Assembly (NCBI RefSeq): GCF_030409225.1
Contig: NZ_JAUFPK010000005.1
Span: forward strand, 1 to 48,889
Direction of reading: 5' to 3'
Origin: Aquisalimonas lutea
GTDB taxonomy: Bacteria; Pseudomonadota; Gammaproteobacteria; Nitrococcales; Aquisalimonadaceae
DNA length: 48,889 nucleotides
Of the stretch, positions 9,275 to 19,230 are shown in pieces. Numbering within the stretch: position 1 is the stretch's first letter; every line of letters begins with the position of its first letter. Below the pieces are notes generated by a model. That model saw nothing but the letters and a program-made list of their open reading frames with translations, was not told where the DNA came from and made no database searches. The translations under genes and the position numbers were made by a program.

Positions 9275-10606
9275 ATGTCGTCACTCGGTGGAATCGCGAA
9301 ACTGACCGAAGTCCGCCAGCGCCTTCTGTTCGTTCTGATGGCGCTGGTTGTCTTTCGTATCGGCACGCACCTGACCATTCCGGGCATCGACCAGGAAGCG
9401 ATGGTGCGGATGTTCGAGGAGCAGTCGGGCACCATCCTGGACATGTTCAACATGTTCTCCGGGGGTGCGCTGCAGCGGCTGTCCATCTTCGCCATCGGCA
9501 TCATGCCGTACATCTCGTCGGCGATCATCATGCAGCTGCTCACCGCTGTGGTGCCGTACCTGGAGCAGCTGAAGAAGGAAGGCGAAGCCGGGCGGCGCAA
9601 GATCACGCAGTACACGCGCTACGGCGCCCTCGGGCTGGCCATCGTCCAGGGCATCGGCGTGTCGGTGGCGCTGCAGAACCAGGGCGTGACCCACGGCGGC
9701 GCCAGCGCGGGCTTCGATATCGCGTTCACGTTCACCGCGACGGTGACGCTGGCCACCGGGACCATGTTCCTGATGTGGTTGGGCGAGCAGATCACCGAGC
9801 GCGGCATCGGCAACGGCATCTCCATCATCATCTTCGCCGGCATCGTCGCCGGTCTGCCCGCGGCCCTGGGCAGCACGCTGGAGCTGGCGCGCACCGGCGA
9901 GCTGAGCATGTTCCTGGTACTGGTCCTGGCGGTGGGCGTGCTGCTGCTCACGGCGTTCGTGGTGTTCATCGAGCGGGGACAGCGGCGCATCACGGTGAAC
10001 TACGCCAAGCGCCAGCAAGGGCGGAAGATGGTCCAGGGGCAGAGTACCCATCTGCCCCTGAAGCTGAACATGGCCGGCGTGATCCCGCCGATCTTCGCCT
10101 CGAGCATCATCCTGTTCCCGGCGACGCTGGGGCGCTGGTTCAGCGATCCCGAGGGCGCGGGCATCATCAGCCGCCTGGCGCAGACGCTGCAGCCGGGCGA
10201 GCCGCTGTACGTGGTGTTCTACGCCGTCGCCATCGTGTTCTTCTGCTTCTTCTACACGGCGCTGGTGTTCAACTCCCGGGATACGGCGGACAACCTGAAG
10301 AAGTCCGGGGCGTTCATCCCCGGGATTCGGCCGGGGCAGCAGACGGCGAAGTACATCGACGGCGTCATGACGCGGCTGACGGCGGCCGGCGCGGTCTATA
10401 TCACGGCGGTGTGCCTGCTGCCCGAGTTCCTAATCCTGTACTGGAACGTGCCGTTCTACTTCGGCGGGACATCGCTGCTGATCATCGTGATCGTGGTGAT
10501 GGACTTCATGGCGCAGCTGCAGTCGCACCTGGTGTCGCACCAGTACGAGCCGCTGATGAAGAAGTCGAACCTCAAGTCCTTCGGCCGGTCGGGAGCGCCC
10601 CGCTGA
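9275..10606 (+). CDS. secY: Protein translocase subunit SecY
   Basis: The 443-residue membrane protein equals E. coli SecY in length. About ten hydrophobic segments are visible. The plug-region sequence [19 protein letters not shown] is near residues 70-88, and the cytoplasmic loop [20 protein letters not shown] is near residues 232-251. SecY forms the protein-conducting channel with SecE and SecG, for secretion and membrane insertion. It lies between rplO and rpmJ, the standard spc position. Confidence 0.98.
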   Translation: MSSLGGIAKLTEVRQRLLFVLMALVVFRIGTHLTIPGIDQEAMVRMFEEQSGTILDMFNMFSGGALQRLSIFAIGIMPYISSAIIMQLLTAVVPYLEQLKKEGEAGRRKITQYTRYGALGLAIVQGIGVSVALQNQGVTHGGASAGFDIAFTFTATVTLATGTMFLMWLGEQITERGIGNGISIIIFAGIVAGLPAALGSTLELARTGELSMFLVLVLAVGVLLLTAFVVFIERGQRRITVNYAKRQQGRKMVQGQSTHLPLKLNMAGVIPPIFASSIILFPATLGRWFSDPEGAGIISRLAQTLQPGEPLYVVFYAVAIVFFCFFYTALVFNSRDTADNLKKSGAFIPGIRPGQQTAKYIDGVMTRLTAAGAVYITAVCLLPEFLILYWNVPFYFGGTSLLIIVIVVMDFMAQLQSHLVSHQYEPLMKKSNLKSFGRSGAPR

Positions 10607-10643
10607 CGGTCGCGTCGCGGGGGACGCATTGCCGGGACGAATC

Positions 10644-10652
10644 TGGTATAGT
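10644..10652 (+). promoter_or_regulatory. Candidate extended -10 promoter upstream of rpmJ
   Basis: The bases TGGTATAGT form a TGn-extended -10 box in the 87-base secY-rpmJ gap, with no good -35 hexamer upstream. It could give extra transcription of rpmJ and the alpha group. This is a motif call only. Confidence 0.35.
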
Positions 10653-10693
10653 ACGCGCCCTTCGTGGCAGGGCGGACGTTTTGGAGAACGATC

Positions 10694-10807
10694 ATGAAGG
10701 TACGCGCTTCGGTCAAGAAGATCTGCAGGAACTGCAAGATCATCCGTCGTGGCGGCACGGTGCGGGTGATCTGCACCGAGCCCCGGCACAAGCAACGGCA
10801 GGGCTGA
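10694..10807 (+). CDS. rpmJ: 50S ribosomal protein L36 (zinc-binding form)
   Basis: A 37-residue basic protein starts [20 protein letters not shown] and ends with [11 protein letters not shown]. Cys11, Cys14, Cys27 and His32 form the CxxC...C-x4-H zinc site of the C+ form of L36. L36 is the smallest 50S protein and binds 23S rRNA domain VI late in assembly. A GGAGAACG ribosome binding site lies just upstream. Its position between secY and rpsM is conserved in proteobacteria. Confidence 0.96.
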   Translation: MKVRASVKKICRNCKIIRRGGTVRVICTEPRHKQRQG

Positions 10808-10818
10808 TCCGCTCGCGC

Positions 10819-10848
10819 TTGATGGCAAGTCAAGGTATTCGCTAACAT
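10819..10848 (+). promoter_or_regulatory. Candidate alpha-operon promoter before rpsM
   Basis: TTGATG (10819-10824), an 18-base spacer and TAACAT (10843-10848) make a reasonable sigma-70-type promoter in the rpmJ-rpsM gap. The E. coli alpha-operon promoter lies at the same place. This is a motif-based inference. Confidence 0.45.
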
Positions 10849-10882
10849 TGCGGGTTTTCCGCACAAAGCAGGAGTTTCACTC

Positions 10883-11242
10883 ATGGCGCGTATTGCTGGC
10901 GTCAATGTCCCGGACAACAAGCACGCGGTCGTCGCGCTGACGTACATCTACGGCGTCGGACGCTCCGCGGCTGCGGCCATCTGCAAGGAGTCCGGGATCG
11001 CCGAGGATCGCAAGATACGCGACCTGGCGGAGCACGAGGTGGAAGCCCTCCGGGGCATCATCGGCAACAACTACCTGGTGGAAGGGGACCTGCGCCGCAA
11101 GGTTGCCATGGACATCAAGCGGCTCATGGACCTGGGCTGCTACCGGGGGATGCGGCATCGCCGCGGCATGCCGGTGCGGGGTCAGCAGACGCAGACCAAC
11201 GCACGCACCCGCAAGGGGCCGCGTCGGGCCGTGCGGAAGTAA
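10883..11242 (+). CDS. rpsM: 30S ribosomal protein S13
   Basis: The 119-residue protein starts [19 protein letters not shown] and ends in the arginine-rich tail, with [19 protein letters not shown] around residues 93-111, that contacts P-site tRNA. S13 bridges the 30S head to L5 of the large subunit. It is the first gene of the alpha group, after a 75-base gap with a candidate promoter. In E. coli, S4 represses the operon at a pseudoknot here. I did not find a convincing equivalent. Confidence 0.98.
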   Translation: MARIAGVNVPDNKHAVVALTYIYGVGRSAAAAICKESGIAEDRKIRDLAEHEVEALRGIIGNNYLVEGDLRRKVAMDIKRLMDLGCYRGMRHRRGMPVRGQQTQTNARTRKGPRRAVRK

Positions 11243-11293
11243 CCATCATTCGCGGCCGGCATGGCCGGCGGCCAGGAACTGGGATTCATCGCT

Positions 11294-11683
11294 ATGGCGA
11301 AAGCTTCAAGCCGGACGCGCAAGCGCGTCACGAAAACGGTTGTTGACGGCATCGCGCACATCAACGCGACGTTCAACAACACCATGATCATGATTACCGA
11401 CCGCCAGGGCAACGCCCTGAGCTGGGCGAGTGCGGGTGGCAGCGGTTTTCGTGGCTCGCGCAAGAGCACGCCGTTCGCTGCGCAGGTCGCCTCGGATCGC
11501 GCGGGGCAGGCGGCCAAGGACTACGGCCTGAAGAACCTGGAAGTCCGGGTGAAAGGGCCCGGTCCGGGGCGGGAGTCGGCGGTGCGTGCCCTCAACAATG
11601 CCGGGTTCAAGATCACGAATATCGCCGACGTCACGCCGATCCCGCACAACGGCTGCCGTCCGCCCAAGAAGCGTCGCGTCTGA
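11294..11683 (+). CDS. rpsK: 30S ribosomal protein S11
   Basis: The 129-residue protein equals E. coli S11. It starts [19 protein letters not shown] and has the C-terminal signature [18 protein letters not shown]11 lines the platform near the mRNA exit and the E-site. I chose the ATG at 11294. An in-frame ATG at 11261 would add 11 residues not found in the family. Confidence 0.97.
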   Translation: MAKASSRTRKRVTKTVVDGIAHINATFNNTMIMITDRQGNALSWASAGGSGFRGSRKSTPFAAQVASDRAGQAAKDYGLKNLEVRVKGPGPGRESAVRALNNAGFKITNIADVTPIPHNGCRPPKKRRV

Positions 11684-11700
11684 TCGACTGGAGCACATGA

Positions 11701-12321
11701 ATGGCTAGGTATCTCGGTCCCAAATGCAAGATCGCCCGCCGCGAGGGAACGGATCTGTTCCTCAAGAGCGGCGTGCGGGCCATCGACAGCAAGTGCAAGC
11801 TGGACACGCCGCCGGGGCAGCACGGCCAGCGTCGTACCCGCCTGTCGGACTACGGCCTGCAGCTGCGCGAGAAGCAGAAGGTCCGGCGCATGTACGGCGT
11901 CATGGAAAAGCAGTTCCGCAACTATTACAAGGAGGCAGCCCGGCGCAAGGGCGCCACCGGCGAGGAGCTGCTGCGTCTGCTCGAAGGGCGCCTGGACAAC
12001 GTCGTCTGGCGCATGGGCTTCGGGTCGACGCGCCAGGAAGCGCGTCAGCTGGTCAGCCACCGCGCCGTGATGGTCAACGGCCGCACTGTGAACGTGCCGT
12101 CGTTCCAGGTGTCTCCGGGTGACGTGGTCACGGTGCGCGAGAAGGCGCGCAAGCAGGACCGCGTGCAGGCGGCGCTGGAGCTCGCGCAGCAGTCGGGTTT
12201 CGTGGACTGGATCGACGTGGATCCGTCGAAGTTCGAGGGCACGTTCAAGGCCCGCCCCGACCGCGCGGATCTTCCGGCCGAAATCAACGAGCACCTGGTG
12301 GTCGAGCTCTACTCCAAGTAA
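11701..12321 (+). CDS. rpsD: 30S ribosomal protein S4
   Basis: The 206-residue protein equals E. coli S4. The S4 RNA-binding domain [18 protein letters not shown] is around residues 91-108. The N-terminus has only two cysteines (Cys9 and Cys32), so this is not the four-cysteine zinc form. S4 nucleates 30S assembly and affects decoding fidelity. The C-terminus [12 protein letters not shown] is nearly invariant. Confidence 0.98.
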   Translation: MARYLGPKCKIARREGTDLFLKSGVRAIDSKCKLDTPPGQHGQRRTRLSDYGLQLREKQKVRRMYGVMEKQFRNYYKEAARRKGATGEELLRLLEGRLDNVVWRMGFGSTRQEARQLVSHRAVMVNGRTVNVPSFQVSPGDVVTVREKARKQDRVQAALELAQQSGFVDWIDVDPSKFEGTFKARPDRADLPAEINEHLVVELYSK

Positions 12322-12366
12322 GAGCCGACGACACGAGCCGTACCAAGACGTAGAGAGGGCGAGGCG

Positions 12367-13365
12367 ATGCAGGCCCAGTTCCAAGATTTTCTCAAGCCGC
12401 GCGTGGTGGATGTCCAGGCCCAGAGCGAGACCTCTGCCCGCGTGGAGATCGAGCCGCTGGAGCGTGGCTTCGGCCACACGCTGGGCAACGCGCTGCGGCG
12501 GATTCTGCTTTCCTCCATGCCGGGTTTCGCGGTGGTGGAAGCGGAGATCGAAGGGGTGCTCCACGAGTACACCGCCATCGAAGGGGTGCAGGAGGACGTC
12601 GTCGACATCCTGCTGAACCTCAAGCAGCTGGCCGTTCGCCTGCATTCCCGGGATGAGGCCAGTCTCAAGCTGTCGAAGAAGGGCCCGGGCGTGGTCACTG
12701 CGGCGGACATCGAGGCGGGGCACGACGTCGAGATCAAGAATCCCGACCTGGTGATCGCGCACCTGACCAAGGCCGGCGAGCTCAGCATGACGCTCAAGGT
12801 CGCCAGGGGCCGTGGCTACCAGGCCGTGACCCAGCGCAGCGACGAGGAAGACCGGCCTATCGGCCGTCTGCAGCTCGACGCCAGCTATTCGCCGGTGCGG
12901 CGGGTGGCCTACAGCATCGAGAGCGCCCGCGTGGAGCAGCGCACGGACCTGGACAAGCTGGTCATGGAAATCGAGACCAACGGCGTCATCGAGCCGGAAG
13001 AGGCGATGAAGTTCGCCGCCGGGCTGCTGCAGGATCAGCTGTCGGTGTTTGTCGCGCTGGAAGGCGGCGAGGATTTCGCCGAGCCGACGCGCAAGTCGCC
13101 GGAAGTCGATCCGGTGCTGCTGCGGCCCATCGACGACCTGGAGCTCACCGTGCGCTCGGCCAACTGCCTGAAGGCGGAGAGCATTCACTACGTGGGGGAT
13201 CTGGTGCAGCGCACCGAGGTGGAGCTCCTGAAGACGCCGAACCTGGGCAAGAAGTCGCTCACCGAGATCAAGGAAGTGCTGGCCTCCCACGGCCTGTCGC
13301 TGGGCATGCGGCTGGAGGACTGGCCGCCGGCCGGTCTCGCTGGAAAGGAACAGGCCACGGGCTGA
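12367..13365 (+). CDS. rpoA: DNA-directed RNA polymerase subunit alpha
   Basis: The 332-residue protein has the N-terminal assembly domain with [19 protein letters not shown] around residues 38-56. A linker and the C-terminal DNA-binding domain follow. Arg263 in [10 protein letters not shown] corresponds to E. coli Arg265, which contacts UP elements and activators. Alpha dimerises to scaffold RNA polymerase. The gene sits between rpsD and rplQ, as in nearly all bacteria. Confidence 0.98.
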   Translation: MQAQFQDFLKPRVVDVQAQSETSARVEIEPLERGFGHTLGNALRRILLSSMPGFAVVEAEIEGVLHEYTAIEGVQEDVVDILLNLKQLAVRLHSRDEASLKLSKKGPGVVTAADIEAGHDVEIKNPDLVIAHLTKAGELSMTLKVARGRGYQAVTQRSDEEDRPIGRLQLDASYSPVRRVAYSIESARVEQRTDLDKLVMEIETNGVIEPEEAMKFAAGLLQDQLSVFVALEGGEDFAEPTRKSPEVDPVLLRPIDDLELTVRSANCLKAESIHYVGDLVQRTEVELLKTPNLGKKSLTEIKEVLASHGLSLGMRLEDWPPAGLAGKEQATG

Positions 13366-13409
13366 TCGCGCCGGGAGGCGTGCACCGACGAACCAGAAGG
13401 TAACGAACC

Positions 13410-13817
13410 ATGCGTCATCGCAAATCCGGGCGTCAACTGAATCGCAACAGCAGTCACCGACAGGCCATGTTCCGGAACATGGCGGTGTCCCTGTTCGAGC
13501 ACGAGGCCATCAAGACCACGCTGCCGAAGGCGAAGGAGCTGCGCCGCGTGGCGGAGCCGCTCATCACGCTGGCGAAGGAAGACGGCGTCTCGCGGCGGCG
13601 GCTGGCGTTCTCGCGGCTGCGGGACAAGGCGGCCGTGGGCAAGCTCTTCAGCGAGCTGGGTCCGCGCTACCAGGCCCGGCCGGGCGGCTATCTGCGCATC
13701 CTCAAGTGCGGCTACCGGCCCGGGGACAACGCGCCGATGGCGTTCGTGGAGCTCGTGGACCGTCCGTTCGGTGAGCAGGAAACCAGCCGGGAGAGCCAGG
13801 AAGCGGCTGCCGAATAG
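13410..13817 (+). CDS. rplQ: 50S ribosomal protein L17
   Basis: The 135-residue protein starts [20 protein letters not shown], the L17 signature, and contains [21 protein letters not shown]17 is located near the tunnel exit. It is the last gene of the ribosomal cluster and is followed 25 bases later by a strong intrinsic terminator. The C-terminal tail is acidic ([10 protein letters not shown]), slightly longer than in E. coli (127 residues). Confidence 0.98.
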   Translation: MRHRKSGRQLNRNSSHRQAMFRNMAVSLFEHEAIKTTLPKAKELRRVAEPLITLAKEDGVSRRRLAFSRLRDKAAVGKLFSELGPRYQARPGGYLRILKCGYRPGDNAPMAFVELVDRPFGEQETSRESQEAAAE

Positions 13818-13842
13818 GCCGCCGGATATCGTGGCGCTCTCC

Positions 13843-13872
13843 AGGCCGGGCCTTGTGCCCGGCCTTTTTTTT
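13843..13872 (+). terminator. Intrinsic terminator of the ribosomal cluster
   Basis: GGCCGGGC at 13844-13851 pairs perfectly with GCCCGGCC at 13857-13864 around a 5-base loop, and is followed by eight T at 13865-13872. This is the cleanest rho-independent terminator in the window and closes the S10-spc-alpha transcript after rplQ. Confidence 0.92.
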
Positions 13873-13931
13873 GCGCCCGGCCCGGCCACGGGGCGAGAAT
13901 ACGGTTCACGGCACGGCGGAGCAGAGGGCGT

Positions 13932-14660
13932 ATGTTCGCGTTGTTCACGGATTTCGGCTGGCAGGGCCCGTACGTGGGACAGCTGAAGGCCGCCCTGTGG
14001 GCACGGGCGCCCGGGGTACCGGTGGTGGATCTGCTGCACGATGCCCCGGCCATGGACCCGCGGGCTGCCGGCTACCTGCTCGAGCCCTTTGCCCGGCCGC
14101 TGCCGCCGGAGACGATCAACGTGGCCGTCATCGATCCGGGGGTTGGCACCGAGCGCCCCGGATGCGCGCTGTACGCCGACGAGCGCTGGTACGTCGGCCC
14201 CGTCAATGGCCTGTTCGAGTTCGTCGCGCGCCGTGCGGGCGAATGGGCGGCCTGGGAGCTGGCGCCGCCGCCCGCCGATGCGGCGCCGACCTTCCACGGG
14301 CGGGATGTCTTTGCACCCGCGGCGGCCGCGCTGTGGCAGGGGGACCGCTCGTGGCTGGGGCAGCGTCTTGACGATCGCCCCGGGGCCGAATGGCCGGACG
14401 ACGTGCCGCGCATCCTGTACCTGGATTCTTACGGCAACGCCATGACCGGAATCCGCGGCAGCGCCGTCAGCGACGATGCCGTCATCGAGGCGGGTGACCG
14501 CCGCCTGGGCCGGGCGACGACGTTCGCGGACAACGAGCCGGGCGTGCCGTTCTGGTACCGTAACTCCAGCGGCCTGGTGGAGGTGGCCGTGAACGGGGGC
14601 AGCGCCGCCGGGCAGCTGCATCTGGTGCCGGGAAGCCGGGTCCGGCTGATCCGGCCCTAG
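13932..14660 (+). CDS. SAM hydrolase / SAM hydroxide adenosyltransferase family (DUF62)
   Basis: The 242-residue protein has the family's N-terminal TDFG (residues 6-9) and YVG (14-16). DPGVGT is at 68-73 and HGRD at 122-125, with a C-terminal beta-barrel-like region (DSYGNAMTGI near 160). Characterised relatives cleave S-adenosylmethionine to adenosine and methionine, or use chloride/fluoride as the nucleophile. With no halide-biosynthesis neighbours, SAM hydrolysis is the likelier activity (inference). It starts 60 bases after the ribosomal terminator and is followed 35 bases later by the DUF6489-like gene. The physiological role of such housekeeping copies is unclear. Confidence 0.85.
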   Translation: MFALFTDFGWQGPYVGQLKAALWARAPGVPVVDLLHDAPAMDPRAAGYLLEPFARPLPPETINVAVIDPGVGTERPGCALYADERWYVGPVNGLFEFVARRAGEWAAWELAPPPADAAPTFHGRDVFAPAAAALWQGDRSWLGQRLDDRPGAEWPDDVPRILYLDSYGNAMTGIRGSAVSDDAVIEAGDRRLGRATTFADNEPGVPFWYRNSSGLVEVAVNGGSAAGQLHLVPGSRVRLIRP

Positions 14661-14695
14661 CGGTACCTGCGTATTCCGGAGAACAGGAGAGCGCC

Positions 14696-14980
14696 ATGAA
14701 GGTGAACGTGGAAGTCGATGCGACGCCCGAGGAGTTGCGGCGGTTCTTCGGATGGCCGGACGTCCAGCCCCTGCACGAGGAGATGCTGCGAACCATTCGC
14801 GAGCGCATGCAGGCGGGCACGGAAGGCTACGATCCGGCGACCCTGATGCAGTCGTTCATGCCCTCCCAGTTCCAGAACATGGAAGGCATCCAGCGTGCGT
14901 TCTGGGACGCCATGGCCGGCGGCTACGGCCGCTCCGGCGGCGGCAGCGGCGGCCGGGAGGGAGGCAGCGGCAACGACTGA
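14696..14980 (+). CDS. Small conserved protein, DUF6489-like
   Basis: The 94-residue protein begins MKVNVEVDATPEELRRFFGW and has a helical middle (PLHEEMLRTIRERMQ) and the sequence MPSQFQNMEGIQRAFWDAM. It ends in a glycine/serine-rich tail of about 20 residues. It resembles the small DUF6489 proteins of unknown function, a family match I make from memory with moderate certainty. There is no signal peptide or membrane segment. A GGAGAACAGGAG ribosome binding site precedes it. It sits between the SAM hydrolase and mdh genes. Confidence 0.7.
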   Translation: MKVNVEVDATPEELRRFFGWPDVQPLHEEMLRTIRERMQAGTEGYDPATLMQSFMPSQFQNMEGIQRAFWDAMAGGYGRSGGGSGGREGGSGND

Positions 14981-15012
14981 CGGTGACGATGCCGAGCGGA
15001 CGGCACCTCTGC

Positions 15013-15018
15013 TATAAT
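15013..15018 (+). promoter_or_regulatory. Candidate -10 box for mdh
   Basis: A perfect TATAAT hexamer stands out in GC-rich sequence 119 bases before the mdh ATG. No good -35 hexamer lies at 16-18 bases upstream. It would give mdh its own transcript with a long leader. Motif evidence only. Confidence 0.4.
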
Positions 15019-15136
15019 CCGGGGCCGAAAAACCGCTGCGGTGCAACATCTGGGTGCATGGCGGTGGCTACGCGGCCGGGGCGTTCGCCGATGGGCGCGC
15101 CGGGCCCGGATTCGAGCTAATCGACAGGAGAAGACC

Positions 15137-16120
15137 ATGAAAGCACCCGTTCGCGTTGCAGTTACCGGGGCCGCCGGCCAGATCGGCTACAGTCTGCTGT
15201 TCCGGATCGCCTCCGGTGACATGCTGGGCAAGGACCAGCCGGTGATCCTGCAACTGCTGGAGATCACGCCGGCGCTCGAAGCGCTGGGCGGTGTGGTCAT
15301 GGAGCTCGAGGACTGCGCGTTCCCGCTGGTCGCCGGCATTTCCACCAGCGACAAGGCCGAGGAGGTCTTCAAGGACGCGGACTACGCGTTGCTGGTGGGC
15401 GCGCGCCCGCGGGGCCCGGGCATGGAGCGCAAGGATCTGCTCGAGGCGAATGCCGCCATCTTCTCCGTTCAGGGCAAGGCCCTCAACGACGTGGCGAGCC
15501 GCGACGTACGGGTGCTGGTGGTGGGCAATCCGGCCAACACCAATGCCCTGATCGCCCAGCAGAACGCACCGGATCTCGATGCCGGCCAGTTCACCGCCAT
15601 GACCCGCCTGGACCACAATCGCGCCCTGGCCCAGCTGGCGAACCAGACCGGCGTCCACACCCAGGACATCACGCGGCTCACGGTCTGGGGCAACCACTCC
15701 TCCACGCAGTACCCGGACATCAGCCAGACCCTGATCAAGGGCGAGCCGGCGCTGGAGAAGGTCGACCGCCAGTGGTACGAGAACGAGTTCATCCCCACCG
15801 TCCAGCAGCGCGGCGCCGCCATCATCAAGGCGCGCGGTGCCTCCAGCGCCGCCTCGGCCGCCAGCTCGGCCATCGATCACATGCGCACGTGGGCCCTGGG
15901 CACGGCCGAGGGCGACTGGACGAGCATGGGCATCCCGTCGGACGGCAGCTACGGCATTACCGAAGGGATCATCTACTCGTTCCCGGTGACCTGCAGCCAG
16001 GGGCGCTACGAGATCGTCCAGGGCCTGGAGCTGGATGCGTTCAGCCGCGACCGGATGCAGGCCACCGAGCAGGAACTGGTGGAAGAGCGCGACGCGGTCA
16101 AGCACCTGTTCCCGAGCTAG
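15137..16120 (+). CDS. mdh: Malate dehydrogenase
   Basis: The 327-residue protein belongs to the long (about 327 residues), cytosolic-type MDH group also seen in Burkholderia-like bacteria, not the 312-residue E. coli type. The NAD-binding loop TGAAGQIG is at residues 10-17. Active-site features follow: MTRLDHNRA (substrate Arg and catalytic Asp) and [12 protein letters not shown] (catalytic His). It interconverts malate and oxaloacetate in the TCA cycle. The ATG at 15137 follows ACAGGAGAAG. The stop is followed by a REP-type inverted pair before the convergent uvrA. Confidence 0.96.
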   Translation: MKAPVRVAVTGAAGQIGYSLLFRIASGDMLGKDQPVILQLLEITPALEALGGVVMELEDCAFPLVAGISTSDKAEEVFKDADYALLVGARPRGPGMERKDLLEANAAIFSVQGKALNDVASRDVRVLVVGNPANTNALIAQQNAPDLDAGQFTAMTRLDHNRALAQLANQTGVHTQDITRLTVWGNHSSTQYPDISQTLIKGEPALEKVDRQWYENEFIPTVQQRGAAIIKARGASSAASAASSAIDHMRTWALGTAEGDWTSMGIPSDGSYGITEGIIYSFPVTCSQGRYEIVQGLELDAFSRDRMQATEQELVEERDAVKHLFPS

Positions 16121-16132
16121 AGCTCCCGGAAA

Positions 16133-16186
16133 GTCGGGGCTGAAGCCCGTCCCACCGGTCCTTGTGGGACGGGCTTCAGCCCCGAT
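16133..16186. repeat. Inverted pair of REP-type palindromes after mdh
   Basis: Two 23-base units, 16133-16155 (minus orientation) and 16164-16186 (plus), face each other across an 8-base loop. Each has the core GGGCTTCAGCCC and the outer GTGGGACG...CCCCGA. They can fold into a hairpin of about 22 base pairs. The pair lies between the convergent mdh and uvrA genes and may stabilise or end both transcripts. The same core recurs at 37.4-37.6 kb and 46.3-46.4 kb. Confidence 0.85.
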
Positions 16187-16224
16187 CGGCTTGACCGCGT
16201 GTTAGCCCGGTGCCGGTGCTACCC

Positions 16225-19089
16225 TCAGCCGAGCCCTTCCCGGGCGCCGGTGTCCGGCTCCGCCTGCTGCGCCAGCAACGGCGCCAGGTACCGGCCGGTG
16301 TGGGAGTCCGCCATCGCCGCAACGGCCTCCGGCGTGCCCTCGGCCACGAGCCGGCCGCCCCCGGCACCCCCCTCGGGGCCCAGATCCAGGATCCAGTCCG
16401 CGGTCTTGATGACGTCCAGGTTGTGCTCGATGACGATCACCGTGTTGCCGTGATCCCGCAGCCGGTGGAGAACCCCCAGGAGCTGGTCGATGTCCTGGAA
16501 GTGCAGGCCCGTGGTGGGCTCATCCAGGATATACAGGTTCTGCCCGCCTTCCCGCCGTGACAGCTCCCGGGCCAGCTTGATCCGCTGCGCCTCGCCGCCG
16601 GACAGCGTGGTCGCGCTCTGCCCCAGGCGCACGTAGGACAGGCCCACGTCCATCAACGTCTCCAGCTTGCGGCGAAGCACCGGCACGGCATGGAAGACGT
16701 CCAGGGCCTGCTCCACGGTGAGCTCCAGGGCCTCGTGGATGTTGAGGCCGCGATAGCGTACCTCCAGTGTCTCGCGGTTGTACCGCTGGCCCTTGCAGAC
16801 GTCGCAGGGCACGTGGATGTCCGGCAGGAAGTGCATCGCGACCCGGGTCACGCCTTCCCCCTGGCAGGCCTCGCAGCGCCCGCCCTTGACGTTGAAGCTG
16901 AACCGTCCCGGCGAGTACCCGCGGGCCCGGGCCTCGGGCGTGCCGGCGAAGAGCTCCCGGATGGGGGTGAACAGCCCCGTGTACGTGGCGGGGTTGGAGC
17001 GGGGCGTCCGGCCGATGGGGCTCTGGTCGATGTCCACCACCTTCTCCAGCTGCTCCAGTCCTTCCACGGCATCGCACTCGGCCGGCTTCATGGTGGCACC
17101 GTTGAGGGTGCGGGCCGCGACCGGGTACAGGGTCTCGTTGATCAGGGTGGACTTTCCCGAGCCGGACACCCCGGTCACGCAGGTGAGCAGGCCCAGGGGA
17201 ATGGCTATGTCGAGGCCCTGCAGGTTGTTGGCCCGGGCATTGCGCACCGTGACCTGCCGGCTCGCGTCGGGCGTCACGCGCGCATCGGGAACGCGGATCC
17301 GCCGCGTGCCGGCCAGGTACTGGCCGGTGAGCGACTCGCTGTGCCCGGCGATCCGCTCCGGCGGGCCTTCGGCGATGACGCGGCCGCCGTGCACACCCGG
17401 CCCGGGCCCCATGTCCACCACGTGATCGGCGCGCCGGATGGCGTCCTCGTCGTGCTCGACGACGATGACCGTGTTGCCCAGGTCGCGGAGACGGCACAGG
17501 GTATCCAGGAGCCGGTTGTTGTCGCGCTGGTGGAGACCGATGGAGGGCTCGTCCAGCACGTACATCACCCCCACCAGCCCGGCGCCGATCTGGCTCGCCA
17601 GCCGGATGCGCTGGGCCTCGCCGCCGGAGAGGCTGTCGGCCCCCCGGTCCAGGGTGAGATAGTCGAGGCCGACGTCGGCAAGAAAGGCGAGGCGCTGGGC
17701 GATCTCGCGCCGGATCGGCGCGGCGATCTCGCCGCGCGCGCCCTCCAGCTGGAAGGCCTGGAAGAAGGCCAGGCCGTCGCTGATGGACAGCGCCGCCAGC
17801 TCCGGCAGGCTGTGCCCGGCCACCAGGACATTGCGGGCCGCGCGGTTCAGGCGAGTGCCGTCGCAGTCCGGGCAGCGGCGGGTACTGCGGTAGCGGGCGA
17901 GCTCCTCGCGCACGATCCCGGAGTCCGTCTCCCGGTGCCGACGGGCCATGTTGGGGATCACCCCCTCGAAGGCATGGCTGCGCTTGCGGGTGCCCCCCTG
18001 GGGCGTCATGTAGCGGAACGCGATGGCTTCGTCGCCGCTGCCGTAGAGGATGATCTCGCGGACGGCCTCGGGCAGCTCCCGCCACGGCGTTTCCGTGGAG
18101 AAGCCGTAGTGCTCGGCCAGGGACCGGATCATCTGGCTGTAGTAGGCATTGCGACGGTCCCAGCCGCGGATGGCGCCGCCGGCCAGGCTCAGGCCCGGGT
18201 TGGCCACCACCAGCGCCGGGTCGAAGAAGTCCTGCTCGCCCAGGCCGTCGCAGGTCGGGCAGGCGCCCCGGGGGTTGTTGAACGAGAACAGCCGGGGCTC
18301 CAGCTCGTCCAGCGAGTAGCCGCACTCCGGGCACGCGTAGCGGGCCGAGAACACCAGGTCCTCGGCCTCCGGGTGGTCCATCCAGGCCACCCGGGCGATG
18401 CCGTCGCCGATGCCCAGGGCGGTCTCGAAGGAATCGGCCAGGCGTCCGGCCAGGTCCGGGCGGACCTTGAAGCGGTCCACCACGGCCTCGATGGTGTGCA
18501 CCTTCCTGCCGTCCAGGGCCGGCGCGTCGTCCAGGTCCACCACCAGGCCGTCGATGCGCGCACGCACGAACCCCTGGGACTTCAGCTCCTGCAGCGCGTG
18601 CAGGTGCTCGCCCTTGCGCTCGCTGACCACCGGAGCCAGAAGCAGCAGCCGCGCCCCTTCCGGCTGGGCCAGTACCTGGTCCACCATTTCGCTGACCGTG
18701 CGGGCGTTGAGCTCCACCTGGTGATCCGGGCACCGGGGCGTTCCCGTGCGGGCGAACAGCAGGCGCAGGTAGTCGTGGATCTCCGTGACCGTGCCCACGG
18801 TGGAGCGGGGGTTGTGCGAGGTCGACTTCTGCTCGATGGCGATCGCCGGGGACAGGCCCTGGATCTCGTCCACGTCGGGTTTCTCCGTCATGGACAGGAA
18901 CTGCCGCGCGTAGGCCGACAGGGATTCCACGTACCGCCGCTGCCCCTCGGCGTAGATGGTGTCGAATGCCAGCGACGATTTCCCCGAGCCGGACAGGCCG
19001 GTCATCACGACCAGCCGGTTCCGGGGCAGGTCCACATCGATGTTCTGCAGGTTGTGGGTCCGGGCACCGCGGATGCGGATGGATTCCAT
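16225..19089 (-). CDS. uvrA: UvrABC system protein A (excinuclease ABC subunit A)
   Basis: The 954-residue protein is close to E. coli UvrA (940). The first ATPase half has Walker [10 protein letters not shown] near residue 31, a zinc module with CPECGY and CPTCDG, and the ABC signature [14 protein letters not shown]. The second half has [13 protein letters not shown], the zinc site CEACQGEG...CDVCKGQRY, a second [14 protein letters not shown] and [12 protein letters not shown]. UvrA with UvrB finds bulky DNA lesions for nucleotide excision repair. I start at the ATG complementary to 19087-19089 ([15 protein letters not shown]) and not 33 bases upstream. I see no classic CTGT-N8-ACAG LexA box upstream. 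Confidence 0.97.
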   Translation of the reverse strand: MESIRIRGARTHNLQNIDVDLPRNRLVVMTGLSGSGKSSLAFDTIYAEGQRRYVESLSAYARQFLSMTEKPDVDEIQGLSPAIAIEQKSTSHNPRSTVGTVTEIHDYLRLLFARTGTPRCPDHQVELNARTVSEMVDQVLAQPEGARLLLLAPVVSERKGEHLHALQELKSQGFVRARIDGLVVDLDDAPALDGRKVHTIEAVVDRFKVRPDLAGRLADSFETALGIGDGIARVAWMDHPEAEDLVFSARYACPECGYSLDELEPRLFSFNNPRGACPTCDGLGEQDFFDPALVVANPGLSLAGGAIRGWDRRNAYYSQMIRSLAEHYGFSTETPWRELPEAVREIILYGSGDEAIAFRYMTPQGGTRKRSHAFEGVIPNMARRHRETDSGIVREELARYRSTRRCPDCDGTRLNRAARNVLVAGHSLPELAALSISDGLAFFQAFQLEGARGEIAAPIRREIAQRLAFLADVGLDYLTLDRGADSLSGGEAQRIRLASQIGAGLVGVMYVLDEPSIGLHQRDNNRLLDTLCRLRDLGNTVIVVEHDEDAIRRADHVVDMGPGPGVHGGRVIAEGPPERIAGHSESLTGQYLAGTRRIRVPDARVTPDASRQVTVRNARANNLQGLDIAIPLGLLTCVTGVSGSGKSTLINETLYPVAARTLNGATMKPAECDAVEGLEQLEKVVDIDQSPIGRTPRSNPATYTGLFTPIRELFAGTPEARARGYSPGRFSFNVKGGRCEACQGEGVTRVAMHFLPDIHVPCDVCKGQRYNRETLEVRYRGLNIHEALELTVEQALDVFHAVPVLRRKLETLMDVGLSYVRLGQSATTLSGGEAQRIKLARELSRREGGQNLYILDEPTTGLHFQDIDQLLGVLHRLRDHGNTVIVIEHNLDVIKTADWILDLGPEGGAGGGRLVAEGTPEAVAAMADSHTGRYLAPLLAQQAEPDTGAREGLG

Positions 19090-19120
19090 GGGCTCTCCGG
19101 CAACGGGTCGCAAACCTCCC

Positions 19121-19126
19121 ATTGTA
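19121..19126 (-). promoter_or_regulatory. Candidate -10 box for uvrA
   Basis: On the minus strand the bases read TACAAT, 32 bases before the uvrA start codon. A weak TCGTGA lies 17 bases further upstream. It is the best promoter-like match in the uvrA-MFS divergent gap. Motif evidence only. Confidence 0.35.
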
Positions 19127-19230
19127 CTCGCCGCGGGCGCGCGTCACGAAACGCATTCGAAGTGATACCATGAGCGCCGTATCGAGCCAGGAGGGTTGCA
19201 TGGGGAGTTGCGCTGTCGCACGCCGCGGGG

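Noticed and set aside
11261-11293. Longer S11 start at an upstream ATG
   Set aside because: The added 11 residues are not part of S11, and the family starts MAK at 11294.
16690-19173. An 827-codon plus-strand frame opposite uvrA
   Set aside because: It mirrors uvrA codons (third-position GC bias removes stops) and its product resembles nothing known.
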